From the NCBI RefSeq assembly GCF_003054055.1, contig NZ_QBKI01000006.1, forward strand, positions 355,498-419,497: DNA of 64,000 nt, given 5' to 3'. Every line of letters starts with the position of its first letter. Position 1 is the first letter of the stretch. Both the position numbers and the translations under genes were made by a program. The notes under the pieces are model-generated. The model was not told the origin of the DNA. It was given only the letters and a program-made list of their open reading frames with translations, and did not search any database. Of this stretch, positions 52,540 to 61,979 are shown piece by piece. The DNA is from Pontibacter mucosus (lineage in GTDB: Bacteria; Bacteroidota; Bacteroidia; Cytophagales; Hymenobacteraceae).

Positions 52540-55137
52540 TTACTGCAACACCTTCACGGTCGGGGTTTCGGTAGAATTGTTGAGCGGCACAAAGGTAAAC
52601 ATCCATTTCACGGGGTTTTGCCAGTCTTTTCCTTTAAAGCTACCCACCGGAAGTTTCACCAGAACCGTATTCCACCCCTTCTTCACCGGCAAAGCCACTG
52701 GCTCCCGGTAAGAATACCCCTCGTCATAGAGCGGCATTTCAGCATTTCCCCTCTGGCCGGCACGTTTCCACTTAGGAGGTGCTATCAGGTTTCCGTTCAG
52801 GAAGATGGCGCTATTTCTATTATCCCAGGTTCCTTCGTCCGGTGTGTCGGAGTTGTAGGAACGGGATAAATCCTGGAACCCAACCCAAAAGTGGCCAATT
52901 GTGTCTGTCTCGCTCCAGAAACGGGTAGTGGCATACCAGGTGGTATTTTCTTCCGGCTTTTCCAGCACTCCCCTAATGAGCGGAGCCCAGAAATGACGCA
53001 GCACTACCGTGCCTCCTACCGCCTCGGCATCAGGTTTTTTAAATTTAAAGTTCTTCTTTTCCGGAGCGAAGGAAGCAGACAAGTTGCCTTTGTTTTTGTA
53101 GGGGCCAAAGAGCTGCCAGGAAATATTTGAATTCGCGGCGTAAGGGAAAGCCATATCCGAGAAATGAGTTGCCTGGTGGTCTGTCAGCCTTCCCTCAAAT
53201 TCCTGAAACTCCTTCACGCGCTCTGCATTATTCACCGGGATATTGGCAATCCAGCCTGGATAACCGCCTCCTTTCCAGCTACGCTCGGCAAAGGCCAAGA
53301 TGCCGGGGTATACCGGGTTCAGGCGCAGCACGTCCTCCTGCTGCAGCACGTTACGGTCGTTCCATACACAAAGTATAGCACCCAACACATTGCCTCCGCT
53401 TGCCACACGGTCCCCCAGTTGCCGGCTGAAGATGGTGTTTACAGCCTCCAGCGGGTCCATGTGGTTGAGGTACAGGTGGCGGGATTCGATGTAGGTATAG
53501 TCCGGGTTTACAGGTCCTTCCTGCATCCACAGCTGGCGGTAAGTGGCTTTATCCAGGTTGCCGCCCGGGTCCCAGCCAATCGTTTTCTTGCCGCGCTCGT
53601 GCAGCCAGGCCGTTACCTGCGGCAGGAAATCGTGGTTCGTGATCTCCACCTCATCGCCCCCAATATGCACATAAGGCACATCGTAGGTATCGCAGAAGTC
53701 GCTGAGAATATTTTTCAGGTAGGACAGTCCTTCTTCGCTTTGCATGTCCACGCCCATAGCCCTGGTAAAGGCGGCGCTATGCCCCGGCATGTCGATTTCC
53801 GGTACCAGCGTGATGTGGCGGTCCTTGCAGTACTGGATCAGCTCCTGCATTTCGGCCACTGAGTAATAGGCGCCTTTGTTGCGCGTCATGTGCTCGGGAG
53901 CGGTTAGTTGCGGATAACGGGGTATCTCCAGCCTCCAGGCAATGTCCTCGGTCAGGTGAAAGTGGAAGATGTTGAGTTTATACTTGGCCATCACATCTAT
54001 CTGCTCTTTGAGCATCTCCATCGACTGGAAATTGCGGCCTACATCTACCATATACCCGCGCCACTCATAGGCAGGCCAATCCTGTATTTTGCTACCAAGT
54101 ATAAAACTACCATCCCGCATCAGTTGGTCCAGGGTCTGTAACCCGTTAAAAATGCCATGCGCCGTGTTTGCCTGTAGCTGCACCTTATCTTCCGTCACCT
54201 CTAAAGTATACGCCTCGCTTTCCTGTTGAGGAGCTTTGATGGTGCCGAGCGCCAGTGTTATACTTGGTTCTCCGGGTACTGCCTTTGCTTTAAGCTGTAC
54301 AGCAATCCCCCGTTCTTTAAGCATAGCTTTAAGCCGCTCTGCTTCCTGCTGCAGCTTAGGGTCCTGCACCACAATGCTGCGGGTCCGGTATAGGGGGAAT
54401 ACCGCATTTGTCCACTCCAGCTGCTGGGGCGCCGGAAGGATGGCCGGCTTTGCCTGCAGGTCGAGTACATGAGGGTATACCAGGTGCTTCCAGAGCATAT
54501 ACCCGTCGCCGCTCAGGTGCAGGCCATCGTTAGTATAGCTGGCTTTGAGCCTTCCGGTGTTATCAGAGAAGGGAGCGTGCAGGTCCAGGTAAGTATAGCC
54601 GTACTCCGGCGCCTTTGCCTGAAGCTCGGCGTTCACCTGTTTGATAAGTTCGCGCTTGCTGGTGTGGCCGCCAAATTTTCCGAACTGCTCATTTACCGGC
54701 AGAATGCTTTGCACATACAGCCTGGTAGTGGGGCTCTGCTCTTTCAGGTACGAACTTATCCAGTACATATTCTTCAGCAGGCTGTCCGGCGCTACGCCCC
54801 GGGCCAGGTCGTTGGTGCCGATTAGCAGGAATACCTTAGCTGGCTTGCGGTTAGCCACCTCGTCGAGGCGGTGCATCACACCGGCAGAAACATCGCCGCT
54901 GATGCCACGGTTCTTTAACCTTTTGTCGTCGAACAGTTCGCTCCACTCCCCGCCGTCGCTGATGCTATTGCCCAGGAAGATGATGTCCCCTGACGTATGG
55001 GGCAGGCTGCGGAAATGCGTGACGCGCTGGTGGTAGTAGGTAGAGAAGAGGCTGTCGGCCAGTTGCACCGGCTTTACCTGCGCCAAAGTGGCATGGCAAA
55101 GTATAAAAAGGAACAGCAGAATAGGAAGCCTACGCAT
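52540..55137 (-). CDS. Secreted fusion of SGNH hydrolase and GH20 beta-N-acetylhexosaminidase
   Basis: An 865-residue exported protein. After a signal peptide (MRRLPILLFLFILCHATLAQ) come an SGNH/GDSL esterase domain (about 30-225; Ser58 in FLGNSIS, GTND at 107-110, Asp204/His207 in DGLHLSGDGY), a GH20 domain (about 240-620; catalytic Asp495-Glu496 in HIGGDEVE), and a C-terminal beta-rich domain (about 690-865). It probably de-acylates and cleaves N-acetylhexosamine glycans. The ATG at 55137 is preferred; one at 55173 adds 12 polar residues before the signal. Confidence 0.9.
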   Translation of the reverse strand: MRRLPILLFLFILCHATLAQVKPVQLADSLFSTYYHQRVTHFRSLPHTSGDIIFLGNSISDGGEWSELFDDKRLKNRGISGDVSAGVMHRLDEVANRKPAKVFLLIGTNDLARGVAPDSLLKNMYWISSYLKEQSPTTRLYVQSILPVNEQFGKFGGHTSKRELIKQVNAELQAKAPEYGYTYLDLHAPFSDNTGRLKASYTNDGLHLSGDGYMLWKHLVYPHVLDLQAKPAILPAPQQLEWTNAVFPLYRTRSIVVQDPKLQQEAERLKAMLKERGIAVQLKAKAVPGEPSITLALGTIKAPQQESEAYTLEVTEDKVQLQANTAHGIFNGLQTLDQLMRDGSFILGSKIQDWPAYEWRGYMVDVGRNFQSMEMLKEQIDVMAKYKLNIFHFHLTEDIAWRLEIPRYPQLTAPEHMTRNKGAYYSVAEMQELIQYCKDRHITLVPEIDMPGHSAAFTRAMGVDMQSEEGLSYLKNILSDFCDTYDVPYVHIGGDEVEITNHDFLPQVTAWLHERGKKTIGWDPGGNLDKATYRQLWMQEGPVNPDYTYIESRHLYLNHMDPLEAVNTIFSRQLGDRVASGGNVLGAILCVWNDRNVLQQEDVLRLNPVYPGILAFAERSWKGGGYPGWIANIPVNNAERVKEFQEFEGRLTDHQATHFSDMAFPYAANSNISWQLFGPYKNKGNLSASFAPEKKNFKFKKPDAEAVGGTVVLRHFWAPLIRGVLEKPEENTTWYATTRFWSETDTIGHFWVGFQDLSRSYNSDTPDEGTWDNRNSAIFLNGNLIAPPKWKRAGQRGNAEMPLYDEGYSYREPVALPVKKGWNTVLVKLPVGSFKGKDWQNPVKWMFTFVPLNNSTETPTVKVLQ

Positions 55138-55173
55138 AAGGGTTAGTAATTCAGGGGTTCGCGTTCTACTCAT

Positions 55174-55693
55174 TGTTATTTTCGAGGGTTTTTAAAGCTT
55201 TTGCAGTTTCGCCGACGTGCGCACCCAGGAAAGGCAAGCTTTACCTCCTTCTAAGGTGCATTATAACCGACAACATGATGAGAATTGTGGGAAAATACAC
55301 AATGTTTTCGTTAACGCAAATATTTTATTCACATGGAGCGATGGCGCTGACCTGCATTGCTGCTTTTCTGCGGATAGCTTAAGTTCACAACTGTATTGGC
55401 GAGGCTGGCACGGCACTTAAGCTGCGCCGGGAGGCTGCACAAGAAGCAGAAAGTATAAACAGGCCTCTCGGGGAATGGTGATAGATTAAGACGGAAGTGT
55501 AGTAAAAAGGCTTCGGCCAAAGTATAAAACGCCTTGTAACAAAAGTTGCAGGGCGGCTTATACTTTAAGGCTATACTTCCAACTCGATAAATGCCGGTAG
55601 CGCGTCCTGCTCTAAAGTATAAACCCGCCTTGCAACGCCACCAGCCCCTAAACCGTAAGCCCATACTTAGTATGTAAAGTATAAAAGTGTAGT
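55174..55693. other. Long intergenic region with TATACTT hairpin
   Basis: 520 gene-free bases. At 55519-55566 the arms AAAGTATAAAACGCCTTGTA and an inverted partner ending GGCTTATACTTT form a hairpin with loop AAAA; several further AAGTATA words follow up to the next gene. An untranslated leader or transcription stop between the divergent genes is possible. Confidence 0.55.
55519..55566. repeat. Hairpin with AAAGTATAA/TTATACTTT ends
   Basis: 22-base arms with only a few, mostly G-U compatible, mismatches around AAAA. Same design as the sucC terminator but not downstream of a gene. Confidence 0.65.
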
Positions 55694-56272
55694 ATGAAGT
55701 ATATATTCCAGGATTGGGCTGCCAACAAAGGTAATCTGAAAGGGCGGCTCGTAATGGTGCTCTTCCGCTTAGGCCGACCTGCCTCTATCAACAAGTTTTT
55801 CCGGATCTTATGGCTCCCCTACCTTGCCTTCTACAAGGTTTTTGTGGAGTGGATTCTGGGCATCGAGCTGCCGCATTGGACGAGTGTTGGCCCGGGCCTC
55901 GTGCTGGGGCACGGACAGGCGCTGGTGGTGAACGGCTGCTCGGTTATTGGCAGCAACTGCTTTATCAGGCACTCCACCACCCTGGGCAACATCCGCAAGC
56001 CGGATGGCTCCTACTCCGGCTCCCCCATCATCGGCGACAATGTGGAGATCGGCTCCAACGTCTGCATCATCGGGGAGGTGCGCGTAGGCAACAATGTCCG
56101 GATCGGCGCCGGTTCAGTGGTGGTGAAAGATGTGCCCGACAATGCCGTGGTGGTAGGCAATCCGGCCCGGGTGGTAAAAATCCTGGAGCCTGTTGACGCT
56201 ACAAACAAACCGGAGGCACCGGTGCAACCTATAGCAGCGCCTGGCAAGGAAGTAAGTGCTGTAGACGCTTAA
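55694..56272 (+). CDS. Hexapeptide-repeat serine acetyltransferase-like protein
   Basis: A 192-residue left-handed beta-helix acyltransferase: the region from GLVLGHGQALVVNGCSVIGSNCFIRHSTTLGN through GDNVEIGSNVCIIGEVRVGNNVRIGAGSVVVKDVPDNAVVVGNPARVV contains the hexapeptide repeats and the terminal loop of serine O-acetyltransferase/colanic-acid-type enzymes. The N-terminal 60 residues are short and basic. In this group the target is usually a surface sugar rather than serine. A Pro/Ala-rich tail follows residue 170. Confidence 0.85.
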   Translation: MKYIFQDWAANKGNLKGRLVMVLFRLGRPASINKFFRILWLPYLAFYKVFVEWILGIELPHWTSVGPGLVLGHGQALVVNGCSVIGSNCFIRHSTTLGNIRKPDGSYSGSPIIGDNVEIGSNVCIIGEVRVGNNVRIGAGSVVVKDVPDNAVVVGNPARVVKILEPVDATNKPEAPVQPIAAPGKEVSAVDA

Positions 56273-56276
56273 AGCC

Positions 56277-56831
56277 TTATTGCGGTATTTTGGCTACTAA
56301 CCTGGCAACGCCCTCGCTGATGCGTTTTTGCAGCTTTTCATTATTATCTTCTGGTACCACGCCTTCCGCTGCGCCTTGCCACACCAGTTCGTTACGACTG
56401 TTATCCACCAGGTGCAGCGAGAGTGTGCCCTGCTTGTAGCGACCCACTTCCACTTCCCTGCTCTTCCAGGTGTAGCGGCGCTGGCCAACATAGTATGGCG
56501 GGTCGGTGAGGATGTTTGTTTCGCGCGTCTGTACTTTCTCGGCCACTACCACACCCAGGTTCACTTTCAGGTCGGGCTGCGAGGCGCTGCGGCTCAGGCC
56601 ACGCTGCTCCAGCTGGCGGGTTATCTCAGCCTTTACCTGCTCCAGTTGCTGGGAGTAGGGCTCCAGCTCTACCCCGCTTGCCTCTACCTCATAAAAGTCG
56701 AAGGTTTTGTAGTTAGCCAGGTGGAACCCCGCATCAGCCTCTGCCTCCAGAATCCGGACGGGTGAACATGCTGCCACCACCAGCCAGCAGAGACACAGAA
56801 GTAAGTATACTTTGGAAGTTAGCCTCATCAT
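56277..56831 (-). CDS. DUF4136 lipoprotein
   Basis: A 184-residue outer-envelope lipoprotein with lipobox VVAAC near residue 22. The body (ANYKTFDFYEV, LEQRGLSRSASQPDLKVNLGVVVAEK, GTLSLHLVDNSRNELVWQGAAEGVV) is a clear DUF4136 domain. Function unknown. It is convergent with the acetyltransferase gene, the stops being four bases apart. Confidence 0.9.
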   Translation of the reverse strand: MMRLTSKVYLLLCLCWLVVAACSPVRILEAEADAGFHLANYKTFDFYEVEASGVELEPYSQQLEQVKAEITRQLEQRGLSRSASQPDLKVNLGVVVAEKVQTRETNILTDPPYYVGQRRYTWKSREVEVGRYKQGTLSLHLVDNSRNELVWQGAAEGVVPEDNNEKLQKRISEGVARLVAKIPQ

Positions 56832-57004
56832 TAAAAATTGCGTTATACGTTAAAGGGCTATACGCCATACGTTTAGATGCGTTTGTTGCCCAGGGGGTGG
56901 CATACCTAAAGTATAAGGCAGCCAGGGTATGGTGAGAGCCCTCTAAATTTCGGGGCGGCAAACGTTGCAAATTTGATTTGGTGGCTGTAATTTGGCATTA
57001 AAAT

Positions 57005-57078
57005 CGGGGTGTAGCGTAGCCTGGTATCGCGCCAGCATGGGGTGCTGGAGGTCGTGGGTTCGAATCCCGCCACTCCGA
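57005..57078 (+). tRNA. tRNA-Pro (anticodon GGG)
   Basis: Acceptor CGGGGTG/CACTCCG with one G-T pair, D-arm TAGCGTAGCCTGGTA, anticodon arm CCAGC-ATGGGGT-GCTGG giving GGG for CCC/CCT codons, and T-arm GTGGGTTCGAATCCCGC. Discriminator A; CCA is not encoded. Terminator at 57086. Confidence 0.95.
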
Positions 57079-57085
57079 CTTTTAT

Positions 57086-57118
57086 AAAAGCCTTCTACTG
57101 CATGTAGAAGGCTTTTTT
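57086..57118 (+). terminator. Terminator after tRNA-Pro
   Basis: AAAAGCCTTCTAC and GTAGAAGGCTTTTTT around a short loop. Beyond it, 57119-57422 is AT-rich with no recognised gene. Confidence 0.88.
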
Positions 57119-57422
57119 GTTGACGCAAAAGTGACGCTGGTTGGCACAGGATGTTAGGCAAAATAGGCTAAACAAACACTGGAAGCCGCTTTTTTTCATC
57201 TCTAGGCTCTTAAGCGTAAAGCTTTTTATCCCACCGCGCTCTTGGTAGCATCACTACCTAAATCTAGAAGTCAATTGTGTCTCCTACTTCACTTCCGGCG
57301 AGGCTGGTTACCTATCTGCTCAACCCAACCTGTATTAATTCAAAAGCAACATTGACAAATCCTATACTACATCGTACATAATATAACCCGGTGCAGTTCA
57401 GATTACTTAAAGTACAGTTGTT

Positions 57423-58721
57423 ATGAAAAAATTATCACTGCTTGTCATTTCGCTTTTATTAATTCATTCATCAATGGCACAAAATTACTTAGACGCTATA
57501 GCATCAGACCCAACCAAAATGGGTTGGATGAAAGGTTTTCCGCCCAAGAAAGATAGCATCATATCTGCGATAGATGGCAGTTTCTTCGAATTCCCTGCCT
57601 TGCGTTACAGCGTGTGTCATATGCGGCAATTTTTTCCGTCCACGGTAGTTCGATCAGCTGAAAATAATCGCTTTAATTTTGAGTCAGCCCTTGACAAAGA
57701 ATTGGATAAAGTAAAGTTTACCCCTCTGGGTAGCAAGGAGGATATAACTTGGCAAGAGTCATTGATGAAGGTGTATACGGACGGGATTATCATTCTGCAT
57801 AAAGGAAAAATTGTGTATGAAAGATACTTCGGAGCGTTAAAACCAAATGGTGTCCACACGGTGATGTCGGTTAGCAAAACCTTTACGGGTACGTTAGGCG
57901 CTTTACTAATTGCAGAGGGGGTTCTGGTAGAAAACAAAACAGCCGCAGAGTATGTGCCTGAACTTAAAAGTTCTGCTTTTGGCGACGCAACCGTTCGCCA
58001 AATCCTGGACATGACGACAGCACTACAGTACAGCGAAGACTACGCTGACCCTAATGCAGATGTATGGATCTTTTCGGCTGCCGGAAATCCTTTCCCCAAA
58101 CCGCCCGGATACACTGGCCCTCAGAACTACTATGAATATCTCCAGACCGTTAAAAAAAGTGGCAATCACGGAGAATCTTTCGGTTACAAAACTATCAATA
58201 CCGATGCCATGGGCTGGATTATCAGCCGCGTTACAGGGAAAAGCATTCCGGAATTACTCTCAGAAAGAATCTGGGAACCGCTTGGGACCCACGTCGACGG
58301 GTATTACCTGGTAGATGGAGCTGGTATTGCCTTCGCAGGCGGAGGACTGAGTGCTAATTTACGCGATCTGGCCATGTTCGGCGAGATGATACGCAACAAC
58401 GGCTTTTTCAACGGGAAGCAAATACTTCCATCCAAAGTCATCGACGATATCAAAGTTGGGGGTAGCCAGGAGGCATTTGAAAAAGCTGGCTATACTAACC
58501 TGAAGAACTGGAGTTACCGGAACATGTGGTGGATCACCGAGAATGAAAACGGTGCATTCAGCGCGCGGGGCGTTCACGGACAGGTGATCTACATCGATCC
58601 CAAGGCGCAAATGGTTATCGTGAGGCTCGCTTCGCACCCGGTAGCGGGAAATCAGGCAAACGATCCTTATTCGTTGCCCGCGTACAACGCGTTGGCAAAA
58701 TATTTTATAAGTAAGAAATAG
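57423..58721 (+). CDS. Secreted serine hydrolase of the beta-lactamase class C / NylB-like family
   Basis: A 432-residue exported protein (signal peptide to about residue 20). The SxxK motif is SVSK at residues 149-152; the second catalytic Tyr is probably in FGYKTINTDAMGW; RGVHGQVIYIDPKAQMVIVRLASHP near the C-terminus matches the third motif region. It resembles 6-aminohexanoate-dimer hydrolase and esterase EstB rather than true AmpC. Substrate unknown. AT-richer than its neighbours. Confidence 0.85.
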   Translation: MKKLSLLVISLLLIHSSMAQNYLDAIASDPTKMGWMKGFPPKKDSIISAIDGSFFEFPALRYSVCHMRQFFPSTVVRSAENNRFNFESALDKELDKVKFTPLGSKEDITWQESLMKVYTDGIIILHKGKIVYERYFGALKPNGVHTVMSVSKTFTGTLGALLIAEGVLVENKTAAEYVPELKSSAFGDATVRQILDMTTALQYSEDYADPNADVWIFSAAGNPFPKPPGYTGPQNYYEYLQTVKKSGNHGESFGYKTINTDAMGWIISRVTGKSIPELLSERIWEPLGTHVDGYYLVDGAGIAFAGGGLSANLRDLAMFGEMIRNNGFFNGKQILPSKVIDDIKVGGSQEAFEKAGYTNLKNWSYRNMWWITENENGAFSARGVHGQVIYIDPKAQMVIVRLASHPVAGNQANDPYSLPAYNALAKYFISKK

Positions 58722-59253
58722 AGGAAGGAGGCGTTTTGCTGCTAAGGTATATTATACTCCTTTCTAAGCACTTTTAGAGATAATAGTACTCTACTCACAA
58801 AACCGGCCTAATACACAGCACGAGCCAGCTCCCACCATAGCACCTTTAACAACTAACATTTAGGTTAGTGGATACGTAAACCATCCACTTTATATTTTCA
58901 GCAAGTATAAATCAGAAGAGAAGAACGTAGGCAGTTGGTCCCTATAAAGTATAAACTGTAGTACTAGAGAGCCTCTGCTTGCTGTGATGCGGCTTTAAAT
59001 AATGCAGCCCTTACGGATGCACGTAGTGGTTCATAGGTATTCTAGCTGTACTAGCTTTACTCCACCAGCACCATACGCCCGCTCCTGCTGCTCTACTACG
59101 CCTTCAGGCTTATACTTACTTTTATCGCCCGGCTCCGTAAGTATGGAGCTAAATGGAAGATATATGTGACAAAGTATAGGGAAACGCTTATTTCTCTATG
59201 TATCTTTAAGCTTAACATTCAAACGAGGTTTCAAACGCCCACCCTAAACCATC
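58722..59253. other. Intergenic region before the stressosome operon
   Basis: About 530 bases with no convincing gene. It contains at least four AAGTATA/TATACTT words, a hairpin GCTCC...GGAGC near 59130-59150 enclosing GTAAGTAT, and TATCTTTA around 59202 as a weak -7 candidate for the operon. Confidence 0.5.
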
Positions 59254-60129
59254 ATGGACAACACATTAGCGCAGGTACTACAAAACAACAAACAGAAAAT
59301 CCTGGAAATCTGGATGCAGAACCAACTGGCGGACGTATCGCTGCGGGACGATTTGATCTCCAACGAAGAGTTACGCCGCCAGTCGGAGGAGATGCTCAGT
59401 GGCCTGGGACGCGCTGCTGCAAACGGCAACACCGATAATGTGCATGCCCCGGAGTATGAGCAGGTAACTGAGATACTGAGCGATATTTCCATTACCCGCG
59501 CCCGCCAGGGCTTTTCTCCCCGCGAAACGGGCATGTACGTGCTCAGCCTGAAGAAAGCCATCAGCCAGGTGCTGGAGGAGAACTACAACACCCAGCCGGA
59601 TGTGCTTTATAAGTCGCTCCTCACGCTCACCAACCTGATCGACAGCCTGAGCATCGTTACCTTCGAAACCTACATCAAAGGCCGCGAGGAGGTTATTCTC
59701 CGGCAGACGGATGAGATAAACGAAATCTCAACCCCGGTTATCCGCGTGTGGGAAGGCATCCTGGCGCTCCCGATTATTGGTACGCTGGACAGCGCCCGTA
59801 CCCAGACTGTTATGGAGAACCTATTGCAGGAGATCGTAAACACCGGCAGCAGCATCGCCATCCTCGATATTTCCGGCGTGCCTGCCGTAGACTCGCTGGT
59901 GGCCCAGCACCTGATCAAAACCGTTAGCGCCACCCGCCTGATGGGCGCCGAGTGCATCATCAGCGGCATCCGCGCCGAGATAGCCCAAACCATCGTGCAC
60001 CTGGGCATCGACCTCTCCAACATCAAGACTAAAGCCTCACTGGCAAGTGCATTGCAACTGGCATTTAGCATGCGCAACGTGGAAGTACGAAATTTGAACA
60101 AAAACAAAGGCCTAAACCTGAGCCGATAG
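59254..60129 (+). CDS. RsbR-type stressosome protein
   Basis: A 291-residue protein with an N-terminal sensory helical domain (1-150) and a STAS domain (about 155-280). Compared from memory with Bacillus subtilis RsbR, the two phosphorylated threonines correspond to Ser180 (GTLDSART) and Ser214 (PAVDSLVAQH). EISTPVIRVWEGILALPIIGTLD and GIRAEIAQTIVHLGIDLSNI are hallmarks. First gene of a five-gene operon; forms the stressosome shell with RsbS. The N-terminal half lacks the haem-globin residues seen in some relatives, so its signal is unknown. Confidence 0.93.
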   Translation: MDNTLAQVLQNNKQKILEIWMQNQLADVSLRDDLISNEELRRQSEEMLSGLGRAAANGNTDNVHAPEYEQVTEILSDISITRARQGFSPRETGMYVLSLKKAISQVLEENYNTQPDVLYKSLLTLTNLIDSLSIVTFETYIKGREEVILRQTDEINEISTPVIRVWEGILALPIIGTLDSARTQTVMENLLQEIVNTGSSIAILDISGVPAVDSLVAQHLIKTVSATRLMGAECIISGIRAEIAQTIVHLGIDLSNIKTKASLASALQLAFSMRNVEVRNLNKNKGLNLSR

Positions 60130-60135
60130 ATTAGC

Positions 60136-60546
60136 ATGGAGAGAATTCCAATCCTGAAAATGGGCCCTTTCCTGCTTGTAACCATACAAGTAGACCTGTA
60201 CGACCGTCTTGCCCTGAACCTGGAAAGTGACCTGATCAACATGGTCAGTAAAACAGGCGCAAGAGGAGTACTCATTGATATATCTGCCGTAAGCATAGTA
60301 GACTCCTTTATGGGGCGCATTCTGGGCAATATTGCCTCTATGTCTCGCATTATGGATGCTGAAACCGTGGTAGTGGGCATGCAGCCTGCCGTGGCCATCA
60401 CTTTAGTTGAACTGGGCCTTACCCTGCAGGGTGTTCACACCGCCCTGGACGTTGAGAAAGGGATGGGACTGTTGTACGAAAAGATGGACATTGCGGAACA
60501 TCCTGAGCAAGACGAGGAGGAGGACCAGGATGATAGTAATGACTAA
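60136..60546 (+). CDS. rsbS: RsbS stressosome scaffold
   Basis: A 136-residue single STAS protein: IDISAVSIVDSFMGRILG puts the phosphorylatable Ser at residue 57, equivalent to Ser59 of B. subtilis RsbS. Unphosphorylated RsbS holds the kinase RsbT. An acidic tail (EQDEEEDQDDSND) is an addition. Six bases separate it from rsbR, and it overlaps rsbT by eight bases. Confidence 0.93.
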   Translation: MERIPILKMGPFLLVTIQVDLYDRLALNLESDLINMVSKTGARGVLIDISAVSIVDSFMGRILGNIASMSRIMDAETVVVGMQPAVAITLVELGLTLQGVHTALDVEKGMGLLYEKMDIAEHPEQDEEEDQDDSND

Positions 60547-60943
60547 AGACACGATGCAGATCGTGCGGGAGCAGGATGTAGTACCGTTTCGGAACCGGGT
60601 AAGGGAGCTTAGCACCAAGATAGGCATGAGCCTGGTAAACCAAACGAAACTCATAACCGCTGCCAGCGAGCTCGTGCGTAACATGCTCAAGTATGCCAAC
60701 GGCGGCAAGGTGCTGCTGGAGACCATCAGCAAAAACGCGCAGGCAGGCATCCGGCTAACCTTTACAGATGAGGGCCCGGGCATAGCCGATGTGCAGCAAG
60801 CCATGCGCGATGGCTTTTCGACGGGCAAAAGCCTGGGGCTTGGCCTGCCTGGCGCGAAGCGGCTTGTAAATGAGTTTGACATTAAAAGTACGGTAGGGCA
60901 AGGCACTACGGTAACAATAATACACTGGAAGCATGGACGTTAA
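60539..60943 (+). CDS. rsbT: RsbT serine kinase / switch protein
   Basis: A 134-residue GHKL-type kinase: N-box ASELVRNMLKYANGG, G1-box DEGPGIADV and G2-like GLGLPGAKRLV. It phosphorylates RsbR and RsbS and, when released, activates a downstream partner (RsbU in Bacillus). The ATG at 60539 overlaps the rsbS stop region; an ATG nine bases earlier is also possible. The stop overlaps the next start by 11 bases. Confidence 0.93.
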   Translation: MTKDTMQIVREQDVVPFRNRVRELSTKIGMSLVNQTKLITAASELVRNMLKYANGGKVLLETISKNAQAGIRLTFTDEGPGIADVQQAMRDGFSTGKSLGLGLPGAKRLVNEFDIKSTVGQGTTVTIIHWKHGR

Positions 60944-61973
60944 ACAACACCAGCGCTTTCTGATACCAGATAAATCGTATGCCAGTATTGCAAAGCGGGA
61001 AGTAACACGTATCGCTGAAGGCATTGGCATGTCTGCCAACGGGGTAGGAAAGCTGAACATTGTGGTGGCAGAAATGGCCTCCAACCTCTCGAAGCACGCA
61101 GCCCTGGGTGGCGAGCTGCTGGTGCGCGTGCTGGGCGCCCCACAGCCAGGCATCGAGGTAATCTGCCTCGACAGCGGCCCCGGCATGGCAGACCCCTCCA
61201 AAATGCAGGAGGACGGCGTATCTACCCTCGGTACAGCCGGAGAAGGCCTTGGGGCCATTAAAAGACAGTCCGATGTATTCGATTTATACTCCCAGCAGAG
61301 CGTAGGCACGGTTATACTCTCCAGGATATTCCTCAACAATAAAACCACACCCGGCGCTCAGGCTGCCAGCCACTACGATGTAGGCTACGTGCTGGTACCA
61401 AAGCCCAAAGAAACCTTATGCGGCGACGGGCTGGCGATACTGGAGCACGAGAAAGGCGTCTACCTGCTTGCCCTGGATGGGCTGGGTCACGGCGCCAGCG
61501 CCCACGAGGCATCGCAGCTGGCGGTACAGGTCTTCACCTCCTCCCCCGCCCTGCTACCGGCCGACGCGCTCCGCAACATCCACCAAAGTATAAAACGCAC
61601 CCGTGGGGCAGTGGGCATTGCGGCCAACATCAGCACCCGGAGCAACAGGCTCAGTTACTGCGGCATAGGCAACATAGCGGGTAAGCTTTACGGCCCTGAT
61701 GGCTCCTATGGCAGCAGCTCTTACAAGAACATCATCTCCTATAACGGCATCCTTGGCCATAACATCCCCACTACCCTGAACAGTCAGGAACTGGAGTGGG
61801 GGCGACACCGTATGCTGATACTGCACTCCGACGGGCTAAAGTCGAGGTGGGACCTGAGCAAGTACCAGGCCCTGAACCGCCACCTGCCCTCTACCATTGC
61901 CGCCCTGCTTTATAAAGACCACAGCCGCCAAACCGATGATGCGCTCGTGGTGGTTTGCCGCAGTAAACCGTAA
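60933..61973 (+). CDS. RsbT-like ATPase fused to PP2C phosphatase (RsbX/RsbU-like)
   Basis: A 346-residue protein with an N-terminal HATPase_c_2 domain (1-135; VVAEMASNLSKHAALGG and DSGPGMADPSKMQEDGVSTLGTAGEGLGAIKR) and a C-terminal SpoIIE/PP2C phosphatase (about 145-345; metal Asp in LALDGLGHG, LHSDGL, and QTDDALVVV). RsbX dephosphorylates RsbR and RsbS to reset the stressosome. The added kinase-like half is characteristic of modules outside Bacillus. Co-translated with rsbT by overlap. Confidence 0.9.
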   Translation: MDVKQHQRFLIPDKSYASIAKREVTRIAEGIGMSANGVGKLNIVVAEMASNLSKHAALGGELLVRVLGAPQPGIEVICLDSGPGMADPSKMQEDGVSTLGTAGEGLGAIKRQSDVFDLYSQQSVGTVILSRIFLNNKTTPGAQAASHYDVGYVLVPKPKETLCGDGLAILEHEKGVYLLALDGLGHGASAHEASQLAVQVFTSSPALLPADALRNIHQSIKRTRGAVGIAANISTRSNRLSYCGIGNIAGKLYGPDGSYGSSSYKNIISYNGILGHNIPTTLNSQELEWGRHRMLILHSDGLKSRWDLSKYQALNRHLPSTIAALLYKDHSRQTDDALVVVCRSKP

Positions 61974-61979
61974 TCCGTT

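Noticed and set aside
56943..57161. 72-codon frame across tRNA-Pro, suggestive of an integrase end
   Set aside because: The similarity to recombinase tails comes from the reverse-read tRNA itself; no catalytic motif is present.
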